The notes below the pieces were generated by a model. It did not search any database, was not told the origin of the DNA, and saw only the letters and a program-made list of their open reading frames with translations. From MFD02979-c5 sp963705385 (lineage in GTDB: Bacteria > Bacteroidota > Bacteroidia > Cytophagales > Amoebophilaceae), in NCBI GenBank assembly GCA_963705385.1, contig OY970075.1:682001-746000 (forward strand): a stretch of DNA of 64,000 bases. Reading direction: 5' to 3'. Position 1 is the stretch's first letter. Each line of letters begins with the position of its first letter. Made by a program: the position numbers and the translations under genes. Shown in pieces: positions 1-8,498 of this stretch.

Positions 1-1841
1 ACGAGACGCTAGGGGAAGCCAGCAAAGGGCTAGGGTATTTGGAGCAAGCCCTCCAGATGAGACAGGCTCTTTATCCTAGTAAGCACCCTGATGTAGCGAA
101 TTCCCTGAATAGCGTGGGTATAGCCTACGAGAGGCTAGGGGAATCCAGCAAAGGGCTATGGTATTTTGAGCAAGCTCTGGAGATGAGACAGGCTCTTTAT
201 CCCGGTAAACACCCCTCTGTAGTAACTTCCCTGAATAACGTGGGTCTAGCCTACGATACACTAGGGAAAGCAAGAAAAGGGCTAGGGTATAAAGAGCAAG
301 CCCTGGAGATGATACAGGCCCTTTATCCTGGTAACCATCCTGATGTAGCTATGTCCCTGCATAACGTGGGTACAGTCTACAATAGGCTAGGGGAAGTCAG
401 CAAAGGGCTAGGGTATTTTCAGCAAGCCCTGGAGATAAGACAGGCTCTTTATCCTGGTAACCACCCTGATGTAGCAAATTCCCTGAATAACGTGGGTATT
501 GCCTACGAGAGGCTAGGGGAAGTAAGAAAAGGATTAGGGTATCAGGGGCAAGCCTTGGAGATGATACAGGCTCTTTATCCTGGTAACCACCCTGGTGTAG
601 CTAAGTCCCTGAATAAGGTGGGTCTAGCCTACCATGCCCTAGGGGAAGCCAGCAAAGGGCTAGGGTATTTTCAGCAAGCCTTGGAGATGAGACAGGCCCT
701 TTATCCCGGTAACCACCCTGATGTAGCTACGTCCCTGGATAACGTGGGTATAGCCTACGAGAGGCTAGGGGAAGTCAGCAAAGGGCTAGGGTATTTGGAG
801 CAAGCCCTGGAGATGAGACAGGCCCTTTATCCCGGTAACCACCCTGATGTAGCCAATTCCCTGAATAACGTGGGTGCAGTCTACGAGAGGCTAGGGGAAG
901 TCAGCAAAGGGCTAGGGTATCAAGAGCAAGCCCTGGAGATGAGACAGGCCCTTTATCCCGGTAACCACCCTGATGTAGCAGCTTCCCTGAATAACGTGGG
1001 TATTGCCTACGAGAGGCTAGGGGAGTATGGAAAAGCCAAGCAGCACTATCAGGAAGGGCTAAGAATTAGCAACAAGCTTCCTGATGAATCACATTCCTAC
1101 ATTCACAGATTCACTCAAAAGTTGGATGGACTTGTAGTGAATCAATGCTATGCAGCAGCAAACAAAGCCTATGCGCAGCATAATGTAGCAGAAGTGATAC
1201 GTCATTATGAAGAAGCCCTTAAGATGCTAGCTGCAGCAAGTAGGGATACCAAGACAAGCATCTGTCACAACCTAGGGTGTATGTATCACGTAGCAGCGCT
1301 GAGCGCTACTGAAGGAGCAGTGAGGGAAACATGCCTTAATAAGGCAACCGCTGCTTTTGAACAGGCACTAGCATGGAGGAGCGATATAGTAAAAGCAGGT
1401 TTATGCACAGAGTATAGCAATTTCTTGCTCGCTACAGGACAGATAGCTCAAGCCTACCCTTACCTCCTACAAGCCATTGACAGTGGGGATACGCAGAGCA
1501 AGCTAGGCTATGGTTTGATAGAGCAAGGAATAGTATCGCCGCTGTTACAAACGCACATTGATCGAGAGGGGGAAGTAGTGGTACGAGGTATAGACTATGC
1601 TTATTATCTGCTGCTCTTTCACTACGAGGACTTTGAGCAAGCAGGCATTACGCTAGAGAAAACAAAAGCAGAATATCTAGCCGCTTATGAAGCAAGTATA
1701 AGGGCCAGCGCAGGCCAGCCAGGTAAAGAGAAGCCGGATGAGATGGCCTATTTCCTTTTAGAAAGCCTCCAACAAGGGCTGGGGCATGAATTATCGAAGG
1801 AGGAAGCTTGTAGGGTAGCAAGGCGACAGTCAGCCCATTGA
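1..1841 (+). CDS. TPR repeat protein, 5'-truncated by window edge
   Basis: The reading frame is open from base 3, so the N-terminus lies outside the window. Eight tandem 42-residue units (bases 45 to about 1050) share the motifs ALYPGNHPDVA, NNVGIAYERLGE and QALEMRQ. This is the kinesin-light-chain type of tetratricopeptide repeat (TPR_10/TPR_12), which folds into a helical scaffold for protein binding. The units are almost identical at DNA level (126 bp), which suggests recent amplification. The last about 250 residues are a more divergent helical region with further TPR-like segments (such as the stretch around YEEALKML) and no recognised catalytic motif. No membrane segment is visible in the part seen. 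TPR proteins of this kind are abundant in Amoebophilus and Cardinium and are often proposed to act on the host; an effector role here is inference. The family call is firm, the function unknown. Confidence 0.85.
   Translation, partial: ETLGEASKGLGYLEQALQMRQALYPSKHPDVANSLNSVGIAYERLGESSKGLWYFEQALEMRQALYPGKHPSVVTSLNNVGLAYDTLGKARKGLGYKEQALEMIQALYPGNHPDVAMSLHNVGTVYNRLGEVSKGLGYFQQALEIRQALYPGNHPDVANSLNNVGIAYERLGEVRKGLGYQGQALEMIQALYPGNHPGVAKSLNKVGLAYHALGEASKGLGYFQQALEMRQALYPGNHPDVATSLDNVGIAYERLGEVSKGLGYLEQALEMRQALYPGNHPDVANSLNNVGAVYERLGEVSKGLGYQEQALEMRQALYPGNHPDVAASLNNVGIAYERLGEYGKAKQHYQEGLRISNKLPDESHSYIHRFTQKLDGLVVNQCYAAANKAYAQHNVAEVIRHYEEALKMLAAASRDTKTSICHNLGCMYHVAALSATEGAVRETCLNKATAAFEQALAWRSDIVKAGLCTEYSNFLLATGQIAQAYPYLLQAIDSGDTQSKLGYGLIEQGIVSPLLQTHIDREGEVVVRGIDYAYYLLLFHYEDFEQAGITLEKTKAEYLAAYEASIRASAGQPGKEKPDEMAYFLLESLQQGLGHELSKEEACRVARRQSAH
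45..1052 (+). repeat. eight tandem 126-bp units encoding 42-residue TPRs
   Basis: Each unit encodes one KLC-type TPR. Units differ at only a few codons, for example GNHPDVA against GKHPSVV, and EVSKGLGY against KARKGLGY. The frame at bases 3-41 matches the end of another unit, so the array continues upstream of the window. The eighth unit diverges after AYERLGE. Confidence 0.9.
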
Positions 1842-2258
1842 TTCACCAAGGGGTGCCAAGCAGGCGATGAAGCTTCCATCACGATGAAGCTTCCATCACA
1901 ACGAGGCCTTTGAAAAGGATTTACACGATCTTGAGGGCAACCTGCTGATCTGCTGGATGGTCCAGCATAGGCTGCTTACTCTCATAAAGGGATCACGCCT
2001 GCTCAGGCTGCTAGGAGTAAAGGCAAGGTAGATACGTTAGTGTCGATCACTCTGAGCCGATACATTAGGCCAGCACTACTTGCGCACTGCGTTTGCTACG
2101 ACCTAACTGCCCTTAGTAAGTCATTAGGAACATGATAACCCCAAGCCTAATCCAAAAAGCGTTGTGCTAGACACAAGAAGGAGAGGTACACCCAATAAGG
2201 TTAAGCATCGTTCATTTGATTGGTCCATGAAAGCCCCCAACCCTAAACACCTATTATT
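1842..2258. other. 417-base intergenic stretch with 17-bp tandem duplication
   Basis: No open frame of useful length is seen on either strand. It holds one exact 17-bp direct duplication (1865-1881 and 1882-1898, unit cgatgaagcttccatca). The rest looks like decayed sequence; no family was recognised. Confidence 0.5.
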
Positions 2259-3359
2259 ATGCCCCCTATTAAGGATATTACCAATTATTTGGAGCAGATA
2301 GCCCCGCTGGCCTATCAGGAAGACTATGACAATGCAGGATTGTTGGTTGGCGACGCTACGGCAGCAGTATCAGGCATACTCATCTGCTTAGAGGTTACAG
2401 AAGCAGTACTGCAAGAAGCCCAAAGCAAAGGCTGCAACCTAATCATTGCACACCACCCGTTCATCTTCCGTCCCATTAAGAAATTGACTGGAAGCAACGC
2501 AGTAGAAAGGTGTATGCTCCAAGCCATTAGGCAAGGTATAGCTATCTACGCCATCCATACCAACCTGGACAATGTAGCCCACGGGGTCAACCAGCAAATT
2601 GCCCAGATACTTGGCCTACAAGACTTATCCATACTACTGCCTAAAGCAGCTGTGCTGCACAAGCTGATTACCTTTGTCCCTTTGTCATCAGTCGATGTTG
2701 TGCTGCAGGCGCTACACCAAGCAGGCGCAGGCCGTATCGGCAACTATACGCACTGCAGCTTTGTGCACACAGGCATAGGCTCTTTTCGGCCTACCGAGGC
2801 AGCAACCCCTTATATAGGGGTGCCTAACCAGCTAGAAAAAATTGAAGAAAGTAGGATAGAGATGGTTTTTCCTGCCTACCTAAAAGACGCCATTATTCAG
2901 GTCCTACAAGCTACGCATCCTTATGGAGAGGTGGCCTACTATATCCACAAGCTTGAAAATATAGACGCCCAGATAGGCGCTGGCATGCTTGGAACACTCC
3001 CCCAACCCCTGAGTGGTGAAGCATTTTTAGATTATCTCAAAGCAAAAATGAATTTGTCTTGCATTAGACACACGGCCCCTATTGACCGTCCTATCAAGGG
3101 TGTAGCAGTTTGCGGAGGTGCTGGCAGTGCGCTTATCCAACAAGCTATTGTAAAACAAGCAGATGTATTGATAACGGCTGATGTGAAGTACCACGACTTT
3201 TTTAATACGGAAGGGAAAATCCTCGTTGCCGACATAGGCCATTATGAAAGCGAGGTGTGTATAAAAGCATTAATCTATACACTGCTTTCCGAAAAATTTG
3301 CTAATATTGCAATTCTGGAATGTGCAACTGTAACTAATCCTATTCACTACCGTTGGTAA
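2259..3359 (+). CDS. NIF3-like dinuclear metal-binding protein (YqfO/YbgI family)
   Basis: NIF3/DUF34 family protein of 366 residues, the long form with a PII/CutA-like insert between the two conserved halves, common in Firmicutes and Bacteroidota. Metal ligands seen: His65-His66 in IIAHHPF, Asp104 in HTNLDN, and His328/Glu332 in ADIGHYESE near the C-terminus. The molecular role is not settled; the old label GTP cyclohydrolase I type 2 is weakly supported. The ATG start matches the family N-terminus. It is followed after only 5 bases by the Zn-ribbon gene, a pairing common in Bacteroidota, so the two are probably one operon. Family is secure, reaction is not. Confidence 0.93.
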   Translation: MPPIKDITNYLEQIAPLAYQEDYDNAGLLVGDATAAVSGILICLEVTEAVLQEAQSKGCNLIIAHHPFIFRPIKKLTGSNAVERCMLQAIRQGIAIYAIHTNLDNVAHGVNQQIAQILGLQDLSILLPKAAVLHKLITFVPLSSVDVVLQALHQAGAGRIGNYTHCSFVHTGIGSFRPTEAATPYIGVPNQLEKIEESRIEMVFPAYLKDAIIQVLQATHPYGEVAYYIHKLENIDAQIGAGMLGTLPQPLSGEAFLDYLKAKMNLSCIRHTAPIDRPIKGVAVCGGAGSALIQQAIVKQADVLITADVKYHDFFNTEGKILVADIGHYESEVCIKALIYTLLSEKFANIAILECATVTNPIHYRW

Positions 3360-3364
3360 CGTAC

Positions 3365-4120
3365 ATGAAGCATACTATTGAGGAAAAGCTCAACACGCTG
3401 CTCGAACTCCAAGCCCTTGATAATGACCTAGACGATATCGTCAAGTTGCAGGGGGCGCTCCCTGAGGAAGTAGAAGAGCTGCAAGATGAGTTAACAGAAC
3501 TACAAGCGCGTTTGCGTAATAGCCAAGAAGGGCTCACTGAGCTTAAGGAAAGCATTACAATGCAAAGGTCAAAAAGCAAAGAGACGGAGGCATTGGTCAA
3601 AAAGTACGAAGACCAGCAAATGAACGTACGCAATAACCGAGAATACGATGCTATTACCAAAGAAATTGACCTGCAAAAACTCGAGATTCAGCTAGCAGAA
3701 AAGAGAATCAAAAGTGCTTACGAACATATAGAAAAACAAAAGCTGGAGATAGAGCATGACCAAGCGGTCATAGAGAAAAAAAAGCAGGTGTTAGATGATA
3801 AGAAGGTAGCGCTGCAGGGATTGGTTTCAGAAAGTGAAGGAGAAAAAAGAAGGCTGCAAAAGAGGCGTAAAGAAGTGGTCCAACACATTGAAGAAGCGCT
3901 CTTAAAAACCTACGAGAAAATTAGAAGCAGCGTCCGCAATAAACTTGCTATTGTTACAATCAAGCGGGATGCCTGTGGCGGATGTTTCAACCTCATACCT
4001 CCCCAAAAGCAAGTAGATATTAGGGAAAAAAAGAGGATAATTATTTGCGAGCATTGCGGAAGAATTATTGCTGATGTTACGGACCAACTTGTAGTTGCTG
4101 ACTACTCTCTAGAAGACTAG
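3365..4120 (+). CDS. C4 zinc-ribbon coiled-coil protein (COG1579)
   Basis: About 251 residues: a long charged coiled coil (residues about 10-190, rich in E/K/Q with heptad leucines), then a C-terminal zinc ribbon with two CxxC pairs at about Cys204/207 and Cys228/231. This is the COG1579 family, predicted nucleic-acid binding, function unproven. I chose ATG 3365 (MKHTIEEK) over an in-frame TTG at 3353 that would overlap the nif3 stop; family members start close to this point. It sits 5 bases behind nif3 and is probably co-transcribed with it. It faces gmk convergently. Confidence 0.9.
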   Translation: MKHTIEEKLNTLLELQALDNDLDDIVKLQGALPEEVEELQDELTELQARLRNSQEGLTELKESITMQRSKSKETEALVKKYEDQQMNVRNNREYDAITKEIDLQKLEIQLAEKRIKSAYEHIEKQKLEIEHDQAVIEKKKQVLDDKKVALQGLVSESEGEKRRLQKRRKEVVQHIEEALLKTYEKIRSSVRNKLAIVTIKRDACGGCFNLIPPQKQVDIREKKRIIICEHCGRIIADVTDQLVVADYSLED

Positions 4121-4205
4121 ATAGCCGATCAACTGGAGGTATGGATTTACTAGAACGCATGCCGTCCCATTCTTGAACATGCCAACTCCTCAAGCTTTCC
4201 TTACT

Positions 4206-4793
4206 TCACTTTGCTAAAAATAGGTCCAAAAGCTCCTGTGCCTTAGTCAGACTAGTCTGTAATTGCTCATTCACGAGTACAAGATCAAATTGCATTGCTA
4301 GGCTGTCCTCATAAGCTGCTTTGCTTAGTCTGCGTGCTATGCTCTCCTCAGAATCTGTACCCCGCATTGCTAATCGCTCAGCCAGCACCGCTAATGAAGG
4401 AGCTTTAATGAAAATCGCTAGGGCCTTCTCTTTCAAATAATTTTTAAGCCTTAACCCTCCATGCACATCAACGTCAAAGATGGCTGTTTTCCCTGCACTC
4501 CATATCCTTGCTAATTCTTTTTTGAGGGTGCCATAATAATGGTCTTTATACACCTCCTCCCACTCTATAAATGCTGCTTGTGCAACTTCAAGTTTGAAGG
4601 CTTGTACAGATAAAAAGTAATAATCTATGCCATGTACTTCGTGTGGACGCCTAAGGCGTGTGCAAGCAGATACAGAAAAGTCAGTCTCTGCATTGTTCTT
4701 CAACAAATGTTTAACAATGGTACTTTTACCAGCTCCAGAAGGGCCAGAGAATATGACAGCTTTGTGGGCTTCATGGCTCAGACAAAAATCCAC
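4206..4793 (-). CDS. gmk: guanylate kinase
   Basis: Phosphorylates GMP to GDP with ATP in purine nucleotide supply. The P-loop GPSGAGKS is at residues 17-24. The GMP-binding region SACTRLRRPHEVHGIDYYF corresponds to the usual S-x-T-T-R-x-x-R-x-x-E-x-x-G-x-D-Y-x-F pattern, and the DVDVHGG segment matches the conserved DIDVQGG. At 195 residues it has normal length. The start is GTG; no in-frame ATG lies just upstream. It is convergent with the Zn-ribbon gene and has no co-directional neighbour, so it is probably monocistronic. Confidence 0.95.
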   Translation of the reverse strand: MDFCLSHEAHKAVIFSGPSGAGKSTIVKHLLKNNAETDFSVSACTRLRRPHEVHGIDYYFLSVQAFKLEVAQAAFIEWEEVYKDHYYGTLKKELARIWSAGKTAIFDVDVHGGLRLKNYLKEKALAIFIKAPSLAVLAERLAMRGTDSEESIARRLSKAAYEDSLAMQFDLVLVNEQLQTSLTKAQELLDLFLAK

Positions 4794-5013
4794 TTATTTT
4801 TCCTTGTTACTTGGTTTGCTTATGTACAAATTTTTACTTGCTTTACGCCCCTGGCAAAGAGATGACTAGACCAAAAAAAATTGGCTATTTTTGATTATCT
4901 GAGAAGATATTATCCAAAAAGCTAGCTTCCAGCATTAGGTCTATCATCGAGGAGGGTGACTTGCTATTTTTATGGTATAACAGTGGACACCTCCTGCACA
5001 AAAATAAAAAACT

Positions 5014-5388
5014 ATGAGCCAGACTATGCAAAAAAGATATACACCCGTAGAGCTAAAAGAGTTTGAAGCAATTATTCTCAAAAAGCTAGAAAAAGCAACG
5101 GTTGAGCTTAAGACTATTATGGAAGCCTTGGGTGGAAAACAGGAAAACAGCGCCGATAATACGATCAAGATGCTCGAAGACGGTGCCGAGATAGCTGAGA
5201 AAGAAAGCTTGAGCCAGTTGGCAGAAAGGCAGAGGAAGTTCATTTGCCAGTTAGAGGATGCTTTGGTGAGGATCAACAACGGTACCTACGGCGTTTGTAT
5301 TGTAACTGGAGAACTGATTGACAAAGAAAGACTCAAATTAGTACCTCATACCAGGCATTCCTTTGCTGCTAAACTCACAGCGAGCTAG
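5014..5388 (+). CDS. TraR/DksA-family protein without the C4 zinc site
   Basis: 124 residues: an N-terminal coiled-coil hairpin followed by the DksA-like fold NGTYGVCIVTGELIDKERL. The C4 zinc finger of DksA (CxxC...CxxC) is reduced to one cysteine, Cys95; the others are replaced (VTGEL and RHSF in place of CGxxI and CxxC). Bacteroidota homologues typically show the same CRVTGKLI-type loss, so this is a lineage feature and not decay. DksA binds the secondary channel of RNA polymerase; whether this zinc-less form does so is inference. A second in-frame ATG lies at 5026. Confidence 0.85.
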   Translation: MSQTMQKRYTPVELKEFEAIILKKLEKATVELKTIMEALGGKQENSADNTIKMLEDGAEIAEKESLSQLAERQRKFICQLEDALVRINNGTYGVCIVTGELIDKERLKLVPHTRHSFAAKLTAS

Positions 5389-5453
5389 CACACTGCAATG
5401 AATATGAGTAGCGCCTAGCTGATAGGCAGGTGTATCCTATAACTCTTTATACT

Positions 5454-6212
5454 ATGAATAAGCTACCGCTTAAGTCTCTAAAACAAGAACCTGATGCTGG
5501 CGCTATTAGACTCAATAAATTTATCAGCAATGCAGGGGTATGTTCCAGAAGAGAAGCAGACAAGCTTATTGAGGCAGGAAAAATCACTGTTAATGGTCAA
5601 AAGGTGACTACACTAGGATGCAGAATAGCGTCCCGCGACGTGGTCAGCTACGGTGAAAGGATACTAAAAGCAGATAAGCCAGTATACATCCTTTTGAACA
5701 AACCCAAAGACTTTATTACTACGGCCAAAGACCCTCAGGGTAGAAAAACAGTACTAGACCTTACTAAAAATGCATGCCAAAGTCGCATCTATCCAGTAGG
5801 TAGGCTAGACCGCAACACTACCGGCCTTTTACTTTTAACCAATGATGGAGAGCTAGCCAAAAAATTGGCACACCCTGCTAGTAAGGTCAAAAAGCTCTAC
5901 CACGTTGTATTAGATAGGCCAATTGATAAAGCCGACTTTGAAAAGGTAAAGGCAGGAGTTGAACTAGAAGATGGGGTAGCATATGTAGACCAGCTAGAGA
6001 TTGTAGATCTGCATCGCAAAAGCATCGGCTTGGAAATACACATGGGCAGAAACCGGATCATTAGGCGCATATTTGAACATCTAAACTATAAAGTAGCTAG
6101 GTTGGACCGCGTAATGTACGCCAGCCTCACAAAGAAAAACTTGCCGCGTGGGCAATGGCGCATGTTAACGGAAAAAGAGGTCGGGCAGCTTAATAGCTGC
6201 TGTAGTCACTAG
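5454..6212 (+). CDS. pseudouridine synthase with S4 domain (RluB/RluE/RsuA type)
   Basis: Isomerises a uridine in rRNA. An N-terminal S4 RNA-binding domain (LNKFISNAGVCSRREADKLIEAG) precedes the catalytic domain, whose motif GRLDRNTTGLLLLTNDGEL carries the catalytic aspartate. The C-terminal GRNRIIRR motif is typical of the RsuA/RluB/E/F group. Length about 252 residues. I chose ATG 5454 (MNKLPLKS); an in-frame GTG at 5430 would add eight residues that do not look conserved. The exact target uridine (RluB, 23S rRNA, is most likely from length and S4 domain) cannot be fixed from sequence alone. Confidence 0.92.
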   Translation: MNKLPLKSLKQEPDAGAIRLNKFISNAGVCSRREADKLIEAGKITVNGQKVTTLGCRIASRDVVSYGERILKADKPVYILLNKPKDFITTAKDPQGRKTVLDLTKNACQSRIYPVGRLDRNTTGLLLLTNDGELAKKLAHPASKVKKLYHVVLDRPIDKADFEKVKAGVELEDGVAYVDQLEIVDLHRKSIGLEIHMGRNRIIRRIFEHLNYKVARLDRVMYASLTKKNLPRGQWRMLTEKEVGQLNSCCSH

Positions 6213-6430
6213 TGAGTTGTGCTCCTGATTTTGGCCCTGTCGTAGGCCTTAGCAAAACAAAGTTGCCGATAAAAAATTTATAAAATGTATTTCCTTGCCA
6301 CTCAGACCGCACTCGCCTTAAAGTTTAAAAGCTCTCTGAGAGCTATCAAGGGATTAAATCCCCCTAATTTATGATAGGCCCTTGTACAACATACATTTTT
6401 CCAGCTAGGTAGGGTTTACGGTAGCGTACA

Positions 6431-7714
6431 CTATGCTCCTTGCACTAAAGTCACCCCAATATTACAAGAAAGACATCTTTTCTTGGTACAGAAATTGTTG
6501 AACAGCTCGATTAGTGCTTGCGAGTCAAAAGCGCTTTTCACCTTGATCCCTGTGTCTTCCCAATAACGAGTAATCTTATTGCGCTCTGCAGGAAGATGTT
6601 GCAAAATAGCTACGGCTCTATCTACATAATCCTGTTCGTCCTTGGCCTTGCCATAAGCTACGAGCAAAGGCACTACGGTGTTGATAAGGATATTTTCAAT
6701 GCTGGCTTTACCTAGGCCGGGAAGGTTTGTATTGCTCTGTTGGCTAAATCGGTAATGAGTTTGCCAGTAGGCTGATTGCATAACGGCCAACTTTTCGTAA
6801 AGCGTTTTGGTCGGGGTATTGGTTAGCAAGTCAAAGATATGGGGATGTCGGTGCAGTAGCTGGGCAAATTGCGCAATACGCATAGTTGGGAAATTGGCAG
6901 GCCTTAGCCGAAAGAACTTCCAATGGCTTTCATGGATCGCATCTGATTTGAGTTGGTACTTATGTACTAGATAGCTGTACTCTTTCTTCAGCTCCTCTAG
7001 GTATGCATCGTGTTGCTTTGTCTCTATGGACAATAATCCGGCTTGGCCCAATAGTAGCGCTTCTACTTGCAACAGATTGTCAGCATGCTTGGTAACGGCC
7101 TTAAGGGGTAAATTGAGCGCTAGGTTTAAAAAAGGACTAGCATTGACTTTAAAACCAAAGTTATAGGCCAGTAGCTGGTAGGCTGTTTCTTCCCAGTCAC
7201 CTTTGTTATCTTTGAGGAGCTGATAGACTAGCCTATTTTTATGTGTTAGGCGCTGGAAAAGGGCTTTGTCTAGCATAGATGCCTTAATGAGCTCTGCCAC
7301 TTGGGGCAGTTGGCTGGCGCAGGGAATGGGCGCTTGGGTATGAACAAGCTTTTGGTATTGCTGATGCAGCTCAGGAGGCACTCTGCCGCTCACAGCCAGC
7401 ATAGGCATGTCTGTACCATCTTGTTGTTTGATGGTCTGATCGTTATTCCAAACCACATGCAAGACCACGTTGGCATAGGCCTTATCAGTTTGATGTTGGT
7501 GAGCGTACCAGTCTGAAGCATTGACATGCATTTCCACATGGCCATGCCAAGTAACCTCACCGATGATAATTTTGCTGTTCAGGAAATCTGGTCCTGCATG
7601 TTCATTGCGTACGCCAGGATGGAAGATGTTAAGCGGCTCACCTTGGCAAGTGGTAAGGTCCTTTTTATCAAAGTATTGGAACTTCCAGATGTAATAGAGG
7701 AAATCTTCTTGCAT
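6431..7714 (-). CDS. DUF2851 family protein
   Basis: 427-residue protein of a family largely confined to Bacteroidota. It begins with the typical MQEDFLYYIWKFQYFDKKDL and contains NIFHPGVRNEHAGPDFLNSKI and GHVEMHVNASDWYAHQHQ. The D/H/E-rich N-terminal half suggests a metal-dependent, perhaps nuclease-like fold, but no function is established. It is the third gene of a minus-strand set (ftsK, lolA, DUF2851) and follows lolA by 48 bases. Confidence 0.9.
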   Translation of the reverse strand: MQEDFLYYIWKFQYFDKKDLTTCQGEPLNIFHPGVRNEHAGPDFLNSKIIIGEVTWHGHVEMHVNASDWYAHQHQTDKAYANVVLHVVWNNDQTIKQQDGTDMPMLAVSGRVPPELHQQYQKLVHTQAPIPCASQLPQVAELIKASMLDKALFQRLTHKNRLVYQLLKDNKGDWEETAYQLLAYNFGFKVNASPFLNLALNLPLKAVTKHADNLLQVEALLLGQAGLLSIETKQHDAYLEELKKEYSYLVHKYQLKSDAIHESHWKFFRLRPANFPTMRIAQFAQLLHRHPHIFDLLTNTPTKTLYEKLAVMQSAYWQTHYRFSQQSNTNLPGLGKASIENILINTVVPLLVAYGKAKDEQDYVDRAVAILQHLPAERNKITRYWEDTGIKVKSAFDSQALIELFNNFCTKKRCLSCNIGVTLVQGA

Positions 7715-7762
7715 CGTTGCTATCCTTGAAGGTAAGGGGGAAGCCAGCGTTTGTCTTTCCCC

Positions 7763-8398
7763 TTACCGCATGTCAATCACCTCAAGGTCCTCATGCTCCT
7801 CGAAAGCAAAGTTAAAAAACGGCTCATCAAACGCCAGGTCAACTTCGAAATTTATAATAGAAAATGCGTGTAACGTGTGGTTGCTATCTAGTGCCTCCAG
7901 ACGCTTGATATGTTTTGTGGCACGCTCAATAGTAAGGATAACCTTAGGCGAGGGATGTTCTGGATCTTTAGAAAGCAAGGCTATGATGTCACATGTGCAC
8001 TTACCCACTTGCTCATGATGCGTACTAAGAAGCTTGTAGTCTTGACGATAGTTAGTAAAAACGTGCCAAGGCATGACAGCTTCTTGCTCTGGATCATAGA
8101 GCGTGATTTGCACTTCTTTGGCATCTGGGAGGTAGGTCCATACAGTTTCACCGTTGCTCACAATTTCTTGCGTACCCAGACTAAGCCGGTATTTGCTACC
8201 TTGGACGCTAATTTTACCTTGTATCGCTTCTCCTGGTCCATTAGGAGGAGTTTGGTTGGTATAAGTAAAGGTTGCCTGAAAGCTGCTGTACTGGCTCAAG
8301 CTGTCAAGTATTGTAAAAACCTTTTCCTCCTGGTGCTGCGCTATAATAGGGGTAGAGGAGACAGCGAGTAACAACGATAAGAGGTAGTATTTTTTCAT
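7763..8398 (-). CDS. lolA: LolA-like outer-membrane lipoprotein carrier
   Basis: Periplasmic chaperone that carries lipoproteins across the periplasm. A cleavable signal peptide is visible (MKKYYLLSLLLAVSSTPIIA), followed by the LolA fold with SSFQATFTYTNQ, GKISVQGSKYRLSLG and TVWTYLPDAKEVQI. Length 211 residues, normal for Bacteroidota LolA. It lies 100 bases downstream of ftsK in the same direction; the ftsK-lolA pair is conserved in Bacteroidota. It implies a true outer membrane with sorted lipoproteins. Confidence 0.92.
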   Translation of the reverse strand: MKKYYLLSLLLAVSSTPIIAQHQEEKVFTILDSLSQYSSFQATFTYTNQTPPNGPGEAIQGKISVQGSKYRLSLGTQEIVSNGETVWTYLPDAKEVQITLYDPEQEAVMPWHVFTNYRQDYKLLSTHHEQVGKCTCDIIALLSKDPEHPSPKVILTIERATKHIKRLEALDSNHTLHAFSIINFEVDLAFDEPFFNFAFEEHEDLEVIDMR

Positions 8399-8498
8399 CT
8401 TATAGTATTGTATTGTTGAGTATCGGCACGAGAAAAAAATTTACACAGGTTTCGTGTTCTTCGCTCATTATTTATCGCTCAATGCCTATCTCATTGCT

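Noticed and set aside
6335..6349. Palindrome AGCTCTCTGAGAGCT as a terminator of the pseudouridine synthase gene
   Set aside because: No U-run follows on either strand and the loop is too small for a convincing terminator.
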